A stretch of DNA of 47,120 nt, taken from assembly GCA_027315365.1 (NCBI GenBank), contig DAHUYF010000083.1, forward strand, positions 1 to 47,120, read 5' to 3'. Positions within the stretch are counted from its first letter, which is position 1, and every line of letters begins with the position of its first letter. Of this stretch, positions 24,362-34,112 are shown in pieces. The DNA comes from Rhodospirillales bacterium (GTDB lineage Bacteria > Pseudomonadota > Alphaproteobacteria > ATCC43930 > CGMCC-115725). Position numbers and translations under genes: made by a program. The notes under the pieces were generated by a model, which saw only the letters and a list, made by a program, of their open reading frames with translations, did not search any database and was not told the DNA's origin.

Positions 24362-27126
24362 GCGATACCCCCTACGGTTTCCTCGGCCGCCCCGTTCTCG
24401 CCGTTCTCCCCGGCATCGGCAAGATGCGCCACCGAGACGACGCGCTCGCCTTCCTCCACCTTGAACACGACCACACCCTGGCTGCGCCGGCGCTTGATCG
24501 ATATCCCCTCGATCGGCACGCGGATCACCATGCCGGTGTTGGTCACCAGCATGATCTGGTCGCGCGCGCCCACCGGAAAGACCGCGACGACGGCGTCCTG
24601 GCGCTTCGCCAAGCTCATGTTCTCGATACCCTGCCCGCCGCGTCCGGTGATGCGGTAGTCATAGGCCGAGCTGCGCACGCCGAAGCCCTTCTCGGTGATC
24701 GACAGCAGCAGCTCCTCGCGCTGGGCGAGATCGGCGTATTGCTCTTCGGAGATGGTGGCATCGGCGCCGTTCTCGCCCTCGCCCTCCTCGGGCTCGGCGG
24801 TCTCGACCGGCTCGACCTCGTCTCCCGCCCCGCGCCGGCGCTGGCTGGAGAGCCGCAGGAAGGCCGCCCGGGTCGGCGCGTCCACCTCCTCGTGGCGCAG
24901 GATCGACAGCGAGATCACCGCATCGCCCTCGGCGAGCTTGACGCCGCGCACGCCGACCGAGTTGCGCCCGGTGAATACCCGCACATCCGTCGCCCGGAAG
25001 CGGATGGCGCGGCCGTTGCGGGTGGCCAGCAGGATATCGTCGCCGGCGCCGCAGACCGCCACCGCGATTAGCTTGTCATCGGCATCCTCGCCCTCGAACT
25101 TCATGGCGATCTTGCCGCTGGCGAAGACGTTGCCGAAATCCGACAGCAGGTTGCGCCGGACGTTGCCTTTGCGGGTCACGAAGACCGCGGTGTATTGGCT
25201 CCACGATGTCTCATCCTCGGGCAGCGGCATCACCGTCGAGATGCCTTCGCCCGGCGCGAGATTGGGCAGCAGGTTGACGAACGCCTTGCCGCGCGATTGC
25301 GGCGTGCCCACCGGCAGCTTGTAGACCTTGAGCTTGTAGACGCGCCCGGTCGAGGTGAAGAACAGCATCGAAGCGCGGGTCGAAGCGACGAAGACCTGGC
25401 TGACGAAATCCTCCTCGCGCACCGCCATGCCGGTGCGGCCGCGTCCGCCGCGACGCTGCGCGCGGTATGTCGAGAGCGGCACGCGCTTGATGTAGCCCGC
25501 GTGGCTCACCGTCACCACCATATCCTCGCGCTGGATCAGCTCCTCGATATCGGCCTCGAATTCGACGTCCTCGATTACCGTCTTGCGCGGCGTCGCGAAC
25601 TCTTCCTTGATCTCGAGGAATTCCTGGCGCAGCACCTCTAGCAGCCGCTGGCGCGAGCCCAGGATCTCGAGATGGCCTTTGATCTCGGTGACGATCTCGT
25701 CCAGTTCCTGGGCGATCTTTTCGCGCTCCAGGCCGGTGAGGCGCTGCAGCCGGAGATCGAGGATCGCCTTCGCCTGATCGTCGGACAGGCGATAGCTGCC
25801 ATCGGGCTGAGTCCCGCCGCGGCCGGCTTCCTCGATGAGCGCGATCAGCGGCGCCACGTCGGCCGCCGGCCAGCTGCGGCCGATGAGCGCCTCGCGTGCG
25901 GCGGGCGGGTCGGGCGCCCTGCGGATGATCTCGATCATCGCGTCGATGTTGGCCACCGCCACGGCGAGGCCGAGCAGTACATGCGCCCGCTCGCGCGCCT
26001 TGCCCAGCAGGAAGATGGTACGGCGCGTGACCACCTCTTCGCGGAAACCGACGAAGGCGGCGATGATCTCGCGCAGCGGCAGCAGTTCGGGGCGGCCGCC
26101 GTTCAGCGCCAGCATGTTGACGCCGAAGCTGGTCTGCAGCGGCGTGTGGCGATAGAGCTGGTTCAGCACGACGTCGGCCTGGGCGTCGCGCTTGATCTCG
26201 ATCACCACGCGCACGCCGTCGCGGTCGCTCTCGTCGCGCAGATCGGCGATGCCCTCGATCAGCTTCTCGCGGACGCATTCGGCGATGCGCTCGACCATGC
26301 GCGCCTTGTTGACCTGATAGGGCACCTCGGTGACGATGATCGCCTCGCGCTCCTTGCGGATCTCCTCGATATGGGTCTTGCCGCGCAGCACCACCGAGCC
26401 GCGGCCGAGCTTGTAGGCAGCCTGGATGCCGATACGGCCGATGATGATCCCGCCGGTGGGAAAATCCGGACCCGGCACGAGCTCCATCAGTTCGTCGGTG
26501 GTGATGTTCGGGTTGTCGAGGAAGGCGATGCAGGCATCGAGCACTTCGCCCAGATTGTGCGTCGGTATGTTGGTCGCCATGCCGACGGCGATGCCCGAGC
26601 CGCCATTGACCAGGATGTTGGGAAACCGCGCCGGCAGCACCTTGGGCTCCTGGCGCGTGCCGTCGTAATTGGGCTGGAAGTCGACGGTGTCCTTGTCGAT
26701 GTCGCTGAGCAGCGGGTCCGAGGCGCGGGAGAGGCGCGCCTCGGTGTAGCGCATCGCCGCCGGCGGATCGCCATCCATCGAACCGTAGTTGCCTTGGCCG
26801 TCGATCAGCGGGACGCGCATGGCGAAGTCCTGCGCCATGCGCACCATGGCGTCGTAGATCGCGGTGTCGCCATGCGGGTGGTAATGGCCCATGACGTCGC
26901 CGACCACGGCCGCCGATTTGCGGAACGGCCGGTTCCAGTCGTAGCCGTTCTCCTTCATCACATAGAGGATGCGGCGATGCACCGGCTTCAGCCCGTCGCG
27001 CACGTCGGGCAGCGCGCGCGCCACGATGACGCTCATCGCGTAGTCGAGATAGGAGCGCCGCATCTCCTCTTCGATGGAGATCGGCGTGATGTCGAGCGGC
27101 GGCGGTGCGGTCGGAGAAACGGTCAA
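24358..27126 (-). CDS. gyrA: DNA gyrase subunit A
   Basis: A 922-aa subunit of the type II topoisomerase that introduces negative supercoils with GyrB. The N-terminal winged-helix/breakage domain has the catalytic Tyr at 127 (AAMRYTE), and the quinolone-resistance region [12 protein letters not shown] has Thr88 and Asp92 at the E. coli Ser83 and Asp87 positions. The GyrA box QRRGGRG is intact at about 557-563, ahead of the C-terminal beta-pinwheel, which marks gyrase rather than ParC. The C-terminal domain has an acidic Glu/Gly insert ([16 protein letters not shown]) and ends in an acidic tail. The ATG at 27126 gives a start typical of the family ([12 protein letters not shown]). Confidence 0.98.
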   Translation of the reverse strand: MTVSPTAPPPLDITPISIEEEMRRSYLDYAMSVIVARALPDVRDGLKPVHRRILYVMKENGYDWNRPFRKSAAVVGDVMGHYHPHGDTAIYDAMVRMAQDFAMRVPLIDGQGNYGSMDGDPPAAMRYTEARLSRASDPLLSDIDKDTVDFQPNYDGTRQEPKVLPARFPNILVNGGSGIAVGMATNIPTHNLGEVLDACIAFLDNPNITTDELMELVPGPDFPTGGIIIGRIGIQAAYKLGRGSVVLRGKTHIEEIRKEREAIIVTEVPYQVNKARMVERIAECVREKLIEGIADLRDESDRDGVRVVIEIKRDAQADVVLNQLYRHTPLQTSFGVNMLALNGGRPELLPLREIIAAFVGFREEVVTRRTIFLLGKARERAHVLLGLAVAVANIDAMIEIIRRAPDPPAAREALIGRSWPAADVAPLIALIEEAGRGGTQPDGSYRLSDDQAKAILDLRLQRLTGLEREKIAQELDEIVTEIKGHLEILGSRQRLLEVLRQEFLEIKEEFATPRKTVIEDVEFEADIEELIQREDMVVTVSHAGYIKRVPLSTYRAQRRGGRGRTGMAVREEDFVSQVFVASTRASMLFFTSTGRVYKLKVYKLPVGTPQSRGKAFVNLLPNLAPGEGISTVMPLPEDETSWSQYTAVFVTRKGNVRRNLLSDFGNVFASGKIAMKFEGEDADDKLIAVAVCGAGDDILLATRNGRAIRFRATDVRVFTGRNSVGVRGVKLAEGDAVISLSILRHEEVDAPTRAAFLRLSSQRRRGAGDEVEPVETAEPEEGEGENGADATISEEQYADLAQREELLLSITEKGFGVRSSAYDYRITGRGGQGIENMSLAKRQDAVVAVFPVGARDQIMLVTNTGMVIRVPIEGISIKRRRSQGVVVFKVEEGERVVSVAHLADAGENGENGAAEETVGGIA

Positions 27127-27540
27127 AGCAGGGTCCCGTATGGCGGGCGCACAAAGGGAAACGCCGGCGACCAGCGCCAGCGTTCGGGCGCAGCAAAGTC
27201 TAGCTCATCCCACCGCGCCGAACAACGCCGCCGGGGGATGACGGGGGCTTTCCGGCGGGGCGCGGAGTCGGGATGAAATATCCACAGTTTCCGCACGATA
27301 GTGTTGGTTCTTAGAGCGATTTTGCAACCGGCCAGGGCGCCTCCAAGATCCTGTCTATTGCGCTGCGGCGAAGCCGCCGGCGCATCGCCGCCCGCGATCG
27401 ATTTCCGACGCCTCGGCATGGGGTGCAGCCGGTCGGCGCGCCGCGCTGGCGGCCTCACATTGTCGTGAGGAAGGCGCCGGCCCGCGGACGATGTGGTAGA
27501 CCAGGGCTCCATGCCAAGCTGCTCCCGGGAGGAGACCTCC
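27127..27540. other. Intergenic region between divergent gyrA and CHRD genes
   Basis: About 410 bases with no supportable gene. The gyrA-proximal half should hold the gyrA promoter and leader. The CHRD-proximal end carries a GGGAGGAGA ribosome site at about 27527-27535. Short frames through it read as Arg/Pro-rich shadows. Confidence 0.6.
27298..27327 (-). promoter_or_regulatory. Candidate gyrA promoter
   Basis: Read on the minus strand, TTGCAA, an 18-nt spacer and CACTAT stand about 170 nt upstream of the gyrA ATG, in the least GC-rich part of the region. The match to a sigma-70 promoter is modest. Confidence 0.3.
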
Positions 27541-27975
27541 ATGCATCGCCTGCCCCGAACCGCCGCCGCCGTATTTGCGGCTGCGGCATTGCTCTCCGCC
27601 TGCGCGTCCGAGGCGGGCACGAAAACCCTGCGCGCCACGCTCAACGGCCAGCAGGAGGTGCCGCCGACCGGCAGCAACGGCACGGGCACGGCAGTTTTCA
27701 CGCTCGACCCCGGCAGCCGGCAGCTCACCTGGACGGTGACCTACGCCAATCTCACCGGTCCCGCCGCCGCGGCCCATATCCACGGCCCCGCGGCGCCCGG
27801 CGCCAACGCCGGCGTCGTCGTCAACCTCGCACCTAACGGCGTTCGGAACCCGATCGAGGGCACGACCACGCTGAGCGAGGCGCAGGTCGCCGATCTTCTG
27901 GCGGGCCGGGACTACGTCAACATCCACACGGTCGCCAACAAGGGCGGCGAGGTCCGCGGCCAGATTCTGCCGTGA
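27541..27975 (+). CDS. CHRD-domain lipoprotein
   Basis: A 144-aa exported lipoprotein: a hydrophobic signal sequence ends in the lipobox LSAC with Cys21. It is followed by one CHRD domain with LRATLNGQQEVPPTGSNGTG, AAAHIHGPAAPGANAGVVV and the terminal YVNIHTVANKGGEVRGQI. CHRD domains were first seen in chordin; the two His motifs could bind a metal. The biochemical role in bacteria is not known to me. The ATG at 27541 has GGGAGGAGA about 6 nt upstream. Its stop overlaps the GTG start of the cupredoxin gene, so the two are co-translated. Confidence 0.88.
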   Translation: MHRLPRTAAAVFAAAALLSACASEAGTKTLRATLNGQQEVPPTGSNGTGTAVFTLDPGSRQLTWTVTYANLTGPAAAAHIHGPAAPGANAGVVVNLAPNGVRNPIEGTTTLSEAQVADLLAGRDYVNIHTVANKGGEVRGQILP

Positions 27976-28418
27976 CCGGCGCGGGAGGGCCGGACGCGGC
28001 TCTCCTGGCCGATGTGGCTTCCACCGGTGGCCGCCGCCGCGCCGTGATAAGGGCGCTGCTCGGCGGGGCGGCGCTCGCCCTCGTGGCGCCGGCCGCCGCG
28101 GCCGAGGCCCCCCTGTTCGTGCTGGTGATGACGGAATACCGCTTCACGCCGGGCCGGCTGCGGCTGCCGCGGGACGTCCCCTGCCGTTTGCGGCTGGAGA
28201 ATCGCGGCAAGGAGCTGCACGAGTTTACCGCGCCGGAATTTCTCGCGTCGGTTGCTCTCGACGCGCCCGAGGTTCTCGCACCGGGCGGCCGGGAGGTCGT
28301 GGTCCGGCCGGGCGAACGCAAGGAACTGAGCTTCATCGCCCGGCAGCCGGGACGCTACCCCATGGCTTGCGCCGATCACGATTGGGCGGGAATGGTGGGT
28401 GACATCATCGTCGCCTGA
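27972..28418 (+). CDS. Cupredoxin (plastocyanin-like) with type 1 copper site
   Basis: A 148-aa exported protein. The N-terminus has RRRAVIRALL followed by a hydrophobic stretch to about residue 44, which could be a Tat-type signal. The mature domain has H83 (ELHEF), C133, H136 and M141, spaced C-x2-H-x4-M as in plastocyanin-type type 1 copper sites. It is most like the EfeO-associated/cupredoxin_1 group of small periplasmic electron carriers or copper-binding proteins. The GTG at 27972 overlaps the CHRD stop (GTGA). A redox or metal partnership with the CHRD lipoprotein is an inference from that coupling. Confidence 0.85.
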   Translation: MTGAGGPDAALLADVASTGGRRRAVIRALLGGAALALVAPAAAAEAPLFVLVMTEYRFTPGRLRLPRDVPCRLRLENRGKELHEFTAPEFLASVALDAPEVLAPGGREVVVRPGERKELSFIARQPGRYPMACADHDWAGMVGDIIVA

Positions 28419-28610
28419 GCCGCCGCCCCGTGACGTTTCGTTAAGCCTGGCGCGCCAGACTGCCGGCGGGCCCGGATGCGACGGAGCGCTTGTCGCATTT
28501 CTTCTTATTCCGGGCGGGTTTGTCCGAGATCGTGCATCATCCGGCTGCGCTGGGACGCAGCAAGGTCACTTGGCAGACCGCTGGAAGTTGCGCGACAATT
28601 ATGGAGGACG

Positions 28611-31600
28611 ATGGCAAAGCGCGGGCGACATGTCGATGGAACGCCGGAGGGAAGGCCGGCGGCGCGGCCCGATCCTGCCGCGCTCGCGGTTGCAGCGCTC
28701 GACGGCATTGGCGACGCCTTCTACGCCCTCGATAGCGAGTGGCGCATCGTTCATGTCAACCGCTCCGCCGCCGCGCTCCTCGGCGCATCTCCGGAGACGC
28801 TGGTCGGCGCCATGCTGTGGGAGCGCTTTCCCGAGCTGATCGGCAGCGAGGCGGAACGGCAGCTGCGCCGGGCGGTGACGTCCGGCGGCACGGTCGACTA
28901 CGAGATATTCTCCCCGCTCGCCGGCCGCTGGTTCGCGGTGCACGTAACGCCGATCGCCGAGGGCGTCACCGGCGTCCATGCCCGCGACATCGACGAGCGC
29001 AAGCTGGCGCAGGAGGCGCTGCAGCGCAGCGGCGACCATCTGCGCCTGGCGATGGAGGCGGCGGGCTTCGGCATCTGGGACTACGACATGGTCACCGGCG
29101 CGCGCGCCTGGACCGAACAGGCGAAGGCGCTGATGGGCGTGCGGCCGGAGGCGCGGCCGAGCTTCGAGACCCTGATCGCCGCCGTGCATCCCGAGGACCG
29201 AGAGCGGGTGGCCGAGGCGTACCGCCGATCGCACGATCCCGCCAGCGGCGGCGTCTATTCGGTCGAGTATCGCGTCGGCGATGCAGCGACCGGCGAGCGT
29301 TGGGTGGCGGCGCGCGGCCGCACCCTCTTCGACGCCGAGCGGCAGCCCATCCGCATGATCGGCGTCACGCTCGACGTCACCGAGCACAAGCGCCGCGAGC
29401 AGGCGCTGCGCGACAGCCAGCAGCGCTTCCAGGACATGCTCGAGGCGCTGCCGCAGATCGCGTTCGTCATCGGCGTCGACGGCACCGCCGAGTACTACAA
29501 CCGGCGCTTCGTGGACTATGTCGGCCACGCGGTCGGCATCGACCCGGCGTCGCGCACCGCGCTGAACCATCCCGACGACCAGGCGAGCTTGATCAAGGCG
29601 CGCATGGAAGGCGCCTTCTACGGCCGCGACTATACGGTGGAATGCCGCGTCCGCCGCCATGACGGCGCCTTTCGCTGGCACATCATCCACAACTCGCCGC
29701 TGAAGCGGGACGGCAAGATCGTCGCCTGGCTGGGCACCGCCATCGACATCGACGATATGCGCCAGGCGCAAGAGACGATGCGTCGGGTCAATGAAGAGCT
29801 CGAGCGCCGCGTGGTCGAGCGCACCCGCGACCTCGCCGAAGCGAACCACCGGCTTCGCGCCAGCGAGGAGAACCTGCGAGCGCTATTCCGCAAGGCGCCG
29901 GTGCCGATGCATTCGCTCGACGCGCTGCGCTGCATCGTCGACGTCAACGAGCGCTGGCTCGAGCTTTTCGGCTACCGGCGCGAAGAGGTGATCGGTCGCC
30001 GCATGTCTGAATTCCATGCCCCCGGACAGGAGGGGCTGCACGACGCGCGATGGCAGGCGATGCTGCGCGCCGCCACGCTGCGCGACATCGAGCGGCGATT
30101 TGTCAAGAAATCCGGCGAGGTGTTCGACGCGCTGGTGTCGGTCTATCTCGAGCAGGATGCCGAGGGCAACTTCCTGCGCACGATTACCACCATCGTCGAC
30201 GTCACCGCGCGGCGGCGCGCCGAGGAGGCGGCGCGCCGCGAACGCCGGCTGTCGGAGCTGCTGATCGAGAGCAGCACCGACGGCATCATCGGCATCGACA
30301 CGGACATGCGCTACACCGTCTGGAATCCGCGCATGGAGCGGCTGTCGGGCATGCCGCGCGACACCGTGCTGGGGCACGACGTGTTCGAGCGCCGTCCCGA
30401 TCTCATCGGCACGCCGATCGAGGCGGCCTGGCGCGCCACCATGGAGGGTCACCGCAGCAGCCTGCGCGACCTCCCCTACAACTATCCGCCGCCGGGGACG
30501 AGCGGCTTCGGTGACCTCGATTTCGCGCCGCTCTACGCGCCCGACCGCACCATCGTCGGCGGCTTCGCCTTCCTGCACGACACCACCGAGCGCCGGCGCA
30601 TCGAGGAGCAGCTGCGCCAGTCGCAGAAGATGGAGGCGGTGGGCCAGCTCACCGGTGGCGTCGCCCATGACTTCAACAATCTGCTTACCGTCATCATGGG
30701 CAATCTCGACAATCTGCGGCACCATCTGCCCGACAGTCCAGAGGCCCGGCGCATGGCCGAGGCGATCATGCGCGCGGCGACCCGCGCCGCCACCCTCACG
30801 CATCGGCTCCTCGCCTTCGCCCGGCGCCAGCCGCTCGAGCCCAAACCGGTCGACGTCAACAAGCTGGTCGGCGGCATGTCCGACCTGCTGCGGCGCTCGC
30901 TCGGCGAAGGCATCGTCATCGAGACCGTGCTCGCCGGCGGCCTCTGGCGCACGCTGGCGGACCCGAACCAGCTCGAGAACGCGCTGCTCAACCTCGCGGT
31001 CAACGCGCGCGACGCCATGGCGCAGGGCGGCAAGCTCACGCTGGAGACCGCAAACGCCTTCCTCGACGAGAGCTATGTCGAGGCGCATGAAGATCTGGCT
31101 GCCGGCCAGTATGTGATGATTGCCGTTTCCGATACCGGTTGCGGCATGACCCGCGACGTCGCGGAGAAGGCGTTCGAACCCTTCTTCACCACCAAGGAGG
31201 TAGGCCAGGGCACCGGGCTCGGCCTCCCGCAGGTCTACGGCTTCGTCAAGCAGTCGGGCGGCCATGTGAAGATCTACAGCGAGCCCGGCGAAGGCACGAC
31301 GGTGAAGCTCTACCTGCCGCGGCTGGCGGCGAGCGAGCCGGTCGCGGAAGCGTCCGACGAGACGCGGCCGAAGCCGGCGCCGACCGACGGCGAGACCATC
31401 CTGGTGGTCGAGGATGACGAGGACGTCCGCAGCTACAGCGCCGACATCCTGCGCGCGCTGGGCTATGGCGTGATCGAGGCGCCGGCCGGGCCGGACGCGC
31501 TGCTGCTGCTCGACAGCCGGCCCGGGATCCGCCTGCTCTTCACCGATGTCGGCCTGCCCGGCGGGCTAAACGGCCGCCAGCTCGCCGACGAGGCGATGCG

Positions 31601-31772
31601 CCGCTGCCCGGGTCTCAAAGTGCTCTTCACCACCGGCTACGCCCGCAACGCCATCATCCATCAAGGCCGACTCGATCCCGGCGTCGAACTCATCGTCAAG
31701 CCCTTCACCGCCGCGAGCCTCGCCGCCAAGGTGCGCCAGGTCCTGGAGGGCGGCCTGGCGAGCCGCAATTGA
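28611..31772 (+). CDS. Soluble five-PAS hybrid sensor histidine kinase
   Basis: A 1053-aa cytoplasmic kinase with no transmembrane helix. PAS-type domains lie at about 25-130, 140-258, 270-385, 418-535 and 545-660, each ending in a DxT/DID-type strand; a coiled coil joins the third and fourth. The dimerisation helix carries phospho-acceptor His686 (GGVAHDFNNLL). The ATPase domain has an N box near 790-800 (NLAVNARDAM), G1 at DTGCGM (841-846) and a GTGLGL lid. The C-terminal receiver (about 929-1045) keeps acidic EDD, phospho-acceptor Asp979 and Lys1030. No response regulator is adjacent. The ATG at 28611 follows GGAGGA. The ligand of the PAS domains is unknown. Confidence 0.92.
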   Translation: MAKRGRHVDGTPEGRPAARPDPAALAVAALDGIGDAFYALDSEWRIVHVNRSAAALLGASPETLVGAMLWERFPELIGSEAERQLRRAVTSGGTVDYEIFSPLAGRWFAVHVTPIAEGVTGVHARDIDERKLAQEALQRSGDHLRLAMEAAGFGIWDYDMVTGARAWTEQAKALMGVRPEARPSFETLIAAVHPEDRERVAEAYRRSHDPASGGVYSVEYRVGDAATGERWVAARGRTLFDAERQPIRMIGVTLDVTEHKRREQALRDSQQRFQDMLEALPQIAFVIGVDGTAEYYNRRFVDYVGHAVGIDPASRTALNHPDDQASLIKARMEGAFYGRDYTVECRVRRHDGAFRWHIIHNSPLKRDGKIVAWLGTAIDIDDMRQAQETMRRVNEELERRVVERTRDLAEANHRLRASEENLRALFRKAPVPMHSLDALRCIVDVNERWLELFGYRREEVIGRRMSEFHAPGQEGLHDARWQAMLRAATLRDIERRFVKKSGEVFDALVSVYLEQDAEGNFLRTITTIVDVTARRRAEEAARRERRLSELLIESSTDGIIGIDTDMRYTVWNPRMERLSGMPRDTVLGHDVFERRPDLIGTPIEAAWRATMEGHRSSLRDLPYNYPPPGTSGFGDLDFAPLYAPDRTIVGGFAFLHDTTERRRIEEQLRQSQKMEAVGQLTGGVAHDFNNLLTVIMGNLDNLRHHLPDSPEARRMAEAIMRAATRAATLTHRLLAFARRQPLEPKPVDVNKLVGGMSDLLRRSLGEGIVIETVLAGGLWRTLADPNQLENALLNLAVNARDAMAQGGKLTLETANAFLDESYVEAHEDLAAGQYVMIAVSDTGCGMTRDVAEKAFEPFFTTKEVGQGTGLGLPQVYGFVKQSGGHVKIYSEPGEGTTVKLYLPRLAASEPVAEASDETRPKPAPTDGETILVVEDDEDVRSYSADILRALGYGVIEAPAGPDALLLLDSRPGIRLLFTDVGLPGGLNGRQLADEAMRRCPGLKVLFTTGYARNAIIHQGRLDPGVELIVKPFTAASLAAKVRQVLEGGLASRN

Positions 31773-31859
31773 CGCGCCGCCGCCGGGACGCTTCAGCGCA
31801 GTGTGATCGGCGCCCTCCTCCGTGCCGAAGCGGCGTCGGCCGTGACCGCGCGAGTGTCT

Positions 31860-32630
31860 CTAGTCGGCGGCCGTCCGGACAATCTTGTCCAAAACCTTCC
31901 ACACGCCATCGAGCGCCTTGGCCATCGCCTCGGCGTCCCGCAAGGTCTCGGCCCAAAGGTCCGGCCGACCGCGGAGTACCATCTGGGTGACGGCGAGCGA
32001 CTCTTCGGCATGGCGCTCTTCCACGCCCTGGGAAAAACAGTCCGCGAAATAGGGTTCTTTGAGGATTTCAGGGAAGTGGACGGCCAAGGCGCTGGCCAGC
32101 GCGCGCATCCAGTCGTCCGACATCACCTCGACCACGCACCACGGCCCCAGCGACCGGGCGTAGAGCGACGTCGCAAGCCGCACGAAATGCGCGGTTTCAC
32201 GATCGAGATGACGACACAGCTGTATCGGGTCGCCGAATTCCTCGTCCTCGAGAAGACACTTGGCTCCGATATTCCGGAAAGCCCTGGTCAGCTGATAGTG
32301 ATGCGTATCGCCGCCCGGGAGCCCGTCATCATCGACGAAAATCTGGAGCTTGCGCTTGCGCATCGCCGGGCTGTCGAGATGGGGAAGGTAATAGACCGCC
32401 GCCCGCGTCGCATGCATGGCCGATTGATACACCAGATGAATCCGCCCGAGCAGCATCGGATTGCGGGCGGCCGAACCGGGCAGGGCAGCCAGGCGATTGA
32501 AGAACGGCATCCGTGACGGGCGATGTTCGGCAGCGATCACGGCGATTCGATCGGAAAACTGCTCGACGGGCTCGCGCGTGGGGGCGGTTCCGGCCTGCCG
32601 TTCGTCCAGGATGCTGTGGCGATCGATCAT
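31860..32630 (-). CDS. Heme-oxygenase-like (possibly diiron) redox protein
   Basis: A 256-aa all-helical protein that I place, with caution, in the heme-oxygenase-like/TenA-PqqC superfamily, in the part annotated as iron-containing redox enzymes or HDOs. Candidate metal ligands are His110/His111 (GDTHHYQL), Glu168 (WCVVEVMSDDW) and Glu204/Glu205 with His207 (GVEERHAEES), the E...H...E/D...H spacing of that group. The N-terminal 40 residues look flexible. It is divergent from an MFS transporter gene, with three dyad sites between them. Related HDO enzymes do oxidative chemistry on amino acids or fatty acids; if this one does too, the transporter may export its product. Confidence 0.55.
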   Translation of the reverse strand: MIDRHSILDERQAGTAPTREPVEQFSDRIAVIAAEHRPSRMPFFNRLAALPGSAARNPMLLGRIHLVYQSAMHATRAAVYYLPHLDSPAMRKRKLQIFVDDDGLPGGDTHHYQLTRAFRNIGAKCLLEDEEFGDPIQLCRHLDRETAHFVRLATSLYARSLGPWCVVEVMSDDWMRALASALAVHFPEILKEPYFADCFSQGVEERHAEESLAVTQMVLRGRPDLWAETLRDAEAMAKALDGVWKVLDKIVRTAAD

Positions 32631-32712
32631 GTGCTACTTTTCCCTCCCGTCCGCCTTGGCGCTCGCCTTGGAAAGAAGCGACGCGCGCACCGGCGATCCT
32701 CAAGCGCGCAAT

Positions 32713-32767
32713 ACAATGCCACATTGTTCCACGCATTCCAATGCCCTACTACTTTATTGTTGTCAAT
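32713..32767. promoter_or_regulatory. Three CAAT/ATTG dyads in divergent promoter region
   Basis: ACAATG-CCA-CATTGT (32713-32727), GCATT-CC-AATGC (32733-32744) and ATTG-TTGT-CAAT (32756-32767) are perfect inverted repeats lying close together in a less GC-rich patch. They sit between the divergent HDO-like and MFS genes. The arrangement fits operator sites of a dimeric repressor controlling both, but no regulator gene is adjacent. Confidence 0.5.
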
Positions 32768-32906
32768 TCATCATTCTTTTGGACGCTGCGTGCGCCGGAA
32801 GTCACAGGGGGTTACTCACTTCTCGGCGTGATCGTTTCCCGGCATTCGACTGGGACGGTTTTTTTGGCAGCGGGTGACGCTGCCCTGCGGACGAGGGACG
32901 ACAGGA

Positions 32907-34079
32907 ATGGGATCCTTCACCAAACTCGCGGCCGGCTGGTGCACGTTGTTCGTGGTCGGCACCGATCTCTTCGTCGTGTCCCCGCTCCTGCCAATGATCG
33001 GCGCCGACTACGAAATCTCGCCGGCATTGGCGGGACTCGGCGTCACGGCATTTGCCGTCGCCTATATGCTGATTGCGCCGATCCTCGGCCATGCCGCCGA
33101 TCGGCTTGGGCGCCGCAAAACGCTCTTCTGGTGTCTCCTCGGCTTCAGCGCTGCAAATCTATTGACGGCCGGCTCCCGATCCTTCGCGTGGTTTCTGGCG
33201 GCGAGAATCCTTGCGGGCGCCGGAGCAGCGGGGATATCGCCCGCCATCTACGCCGTCATCGGCGATGCCGCTCCGCCGGAGCGACGCGCCTCCTGGATGG
33301 CGGTTGTGGTCTCGGGATTGCTGAGCGCGCTGGCGGCGGGGGCGCCGATCGGCACGATGGCCGCAGCGGCTTTCGGCTGGTCAAGCGTGTTCATCTTGCT
33401 CGCCGGCCTCGGTCTCGTCCTTGCCGGTGCGAATTACGCTCTATGGCCGGGCGAGCAACGCGCCGGCGGCTCGGTCGGGATGCCGCGCCAACCCCTCGAC
33501 GCGATCCTTCTCGCGCGACGAATGTTGCCGACGATCGTATGGAGCGCCGCGCTCTATGGCGTCTATACCTATCTCGGCGCCGGCCTCGCGGCGCTGGGCT
33601 TCTCCGCCGGGCAGATCGCCCGCACGATCCTGGTTTACGGCGGCTGTGCGTTTGCCGGCGCGCTTCTCGGCGGATATGCGACCGATCGCTTCGGAGCGAG
33701 AAATACGGCCGCATCCTGCGTCGCCGGGCTTGGCGTCTGTTTCCTCCTGCTCCGGCTTGCGTTGCCCGACCGGTATCTGGTCGATCCGATTTTGGGCTTG
33801 GCCTCGTTGGCCGCTCAGATGTTCTTCCCCGCCCAGCAGGCCGGCCTCGCGGCCGACTTCCCGGCCCGGCGCGCTACGGTTCTCGCCTGGAACAACAGCG
33901 CGCTCTTCATCGGCATTTCGCTCGGGTCCCTGGCTGGCGCTGCGGCCATCGCCATCGCCGGGTTCGCCGCCGATGTGTCGGTCTGCGCCGGAATTGCGCT
34001 CGCCGGCGGGTTCGTCAACTGGATGGTCGTGCCCGGTCCACTCCGGTATCGGACCGAGGGCACGGGGCACGGCGGGTGA
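32907..34079 (+). CDS. MFS transporter, AraJ/DHA1-like
   Basis: A 390-aa inner-membrane protein with about 12 hydrophobic segments. Typical elements are GTDLFVVSPLLPMIGADYEIS in helix 1, the motif A loop GHAADRLGRRKTLF (about 62-75) and RILAGAGAAGISPAIYAVIGD in helices 4-5, as in DHA1 exporters of sugars, amino acids or drugs. The ATG at 32907 has GAGGGA about 8 nt upstream. It is divergent from the HDO-like gene across a 276-nt region with dyads. Substrate unknown; its neighbour is the best clue. Confidence 0.88.
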   Translation: MGSFTKLAAGWCTLFVVGTDLFVVSPLLPMIGADYEISPALAGLGVTAFAVAYMLIAPILGHAADRLGRRKTLFWCLLGFSAANLLTAGSRSFAWFLAARILAGAGAAGISPAIYAVIGDAAPPERRASWMAVVVSGLLSALAAGAPIGTMAAAAFGWSSVFILLAGLGLVLAGANYALWPGEQRAGGSVGMPRQPLDAILLARRMLPTIVWSAALYGVYTYLGAGLAALGFSAGQIARTILVYGGCAFAGALLGGYATDRFGARNTAASCVAGLGVCFLLLRLALPDRYLVDPILGLASLAAQMFFPAQQAGLAADFPARRATVLAWNNSALFIGISLGSLAGAAAIAIAGFAADVSVCAGIALAGGFVNWMVVPGPLRYRTEGTGHGG

Positions 34080-34112
34080 CCCGCTCGGCAAAAGCGGCGA
34101 CCCGTTCGGATG

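Noticed and set aside
28449-28460. CTGGCGCGCCAG palindrome upstream of the five-PAS kinase
   Set aside because: GC-only palindromes of this size arise easily in DNA of this composition and no second copy was seen nearby.
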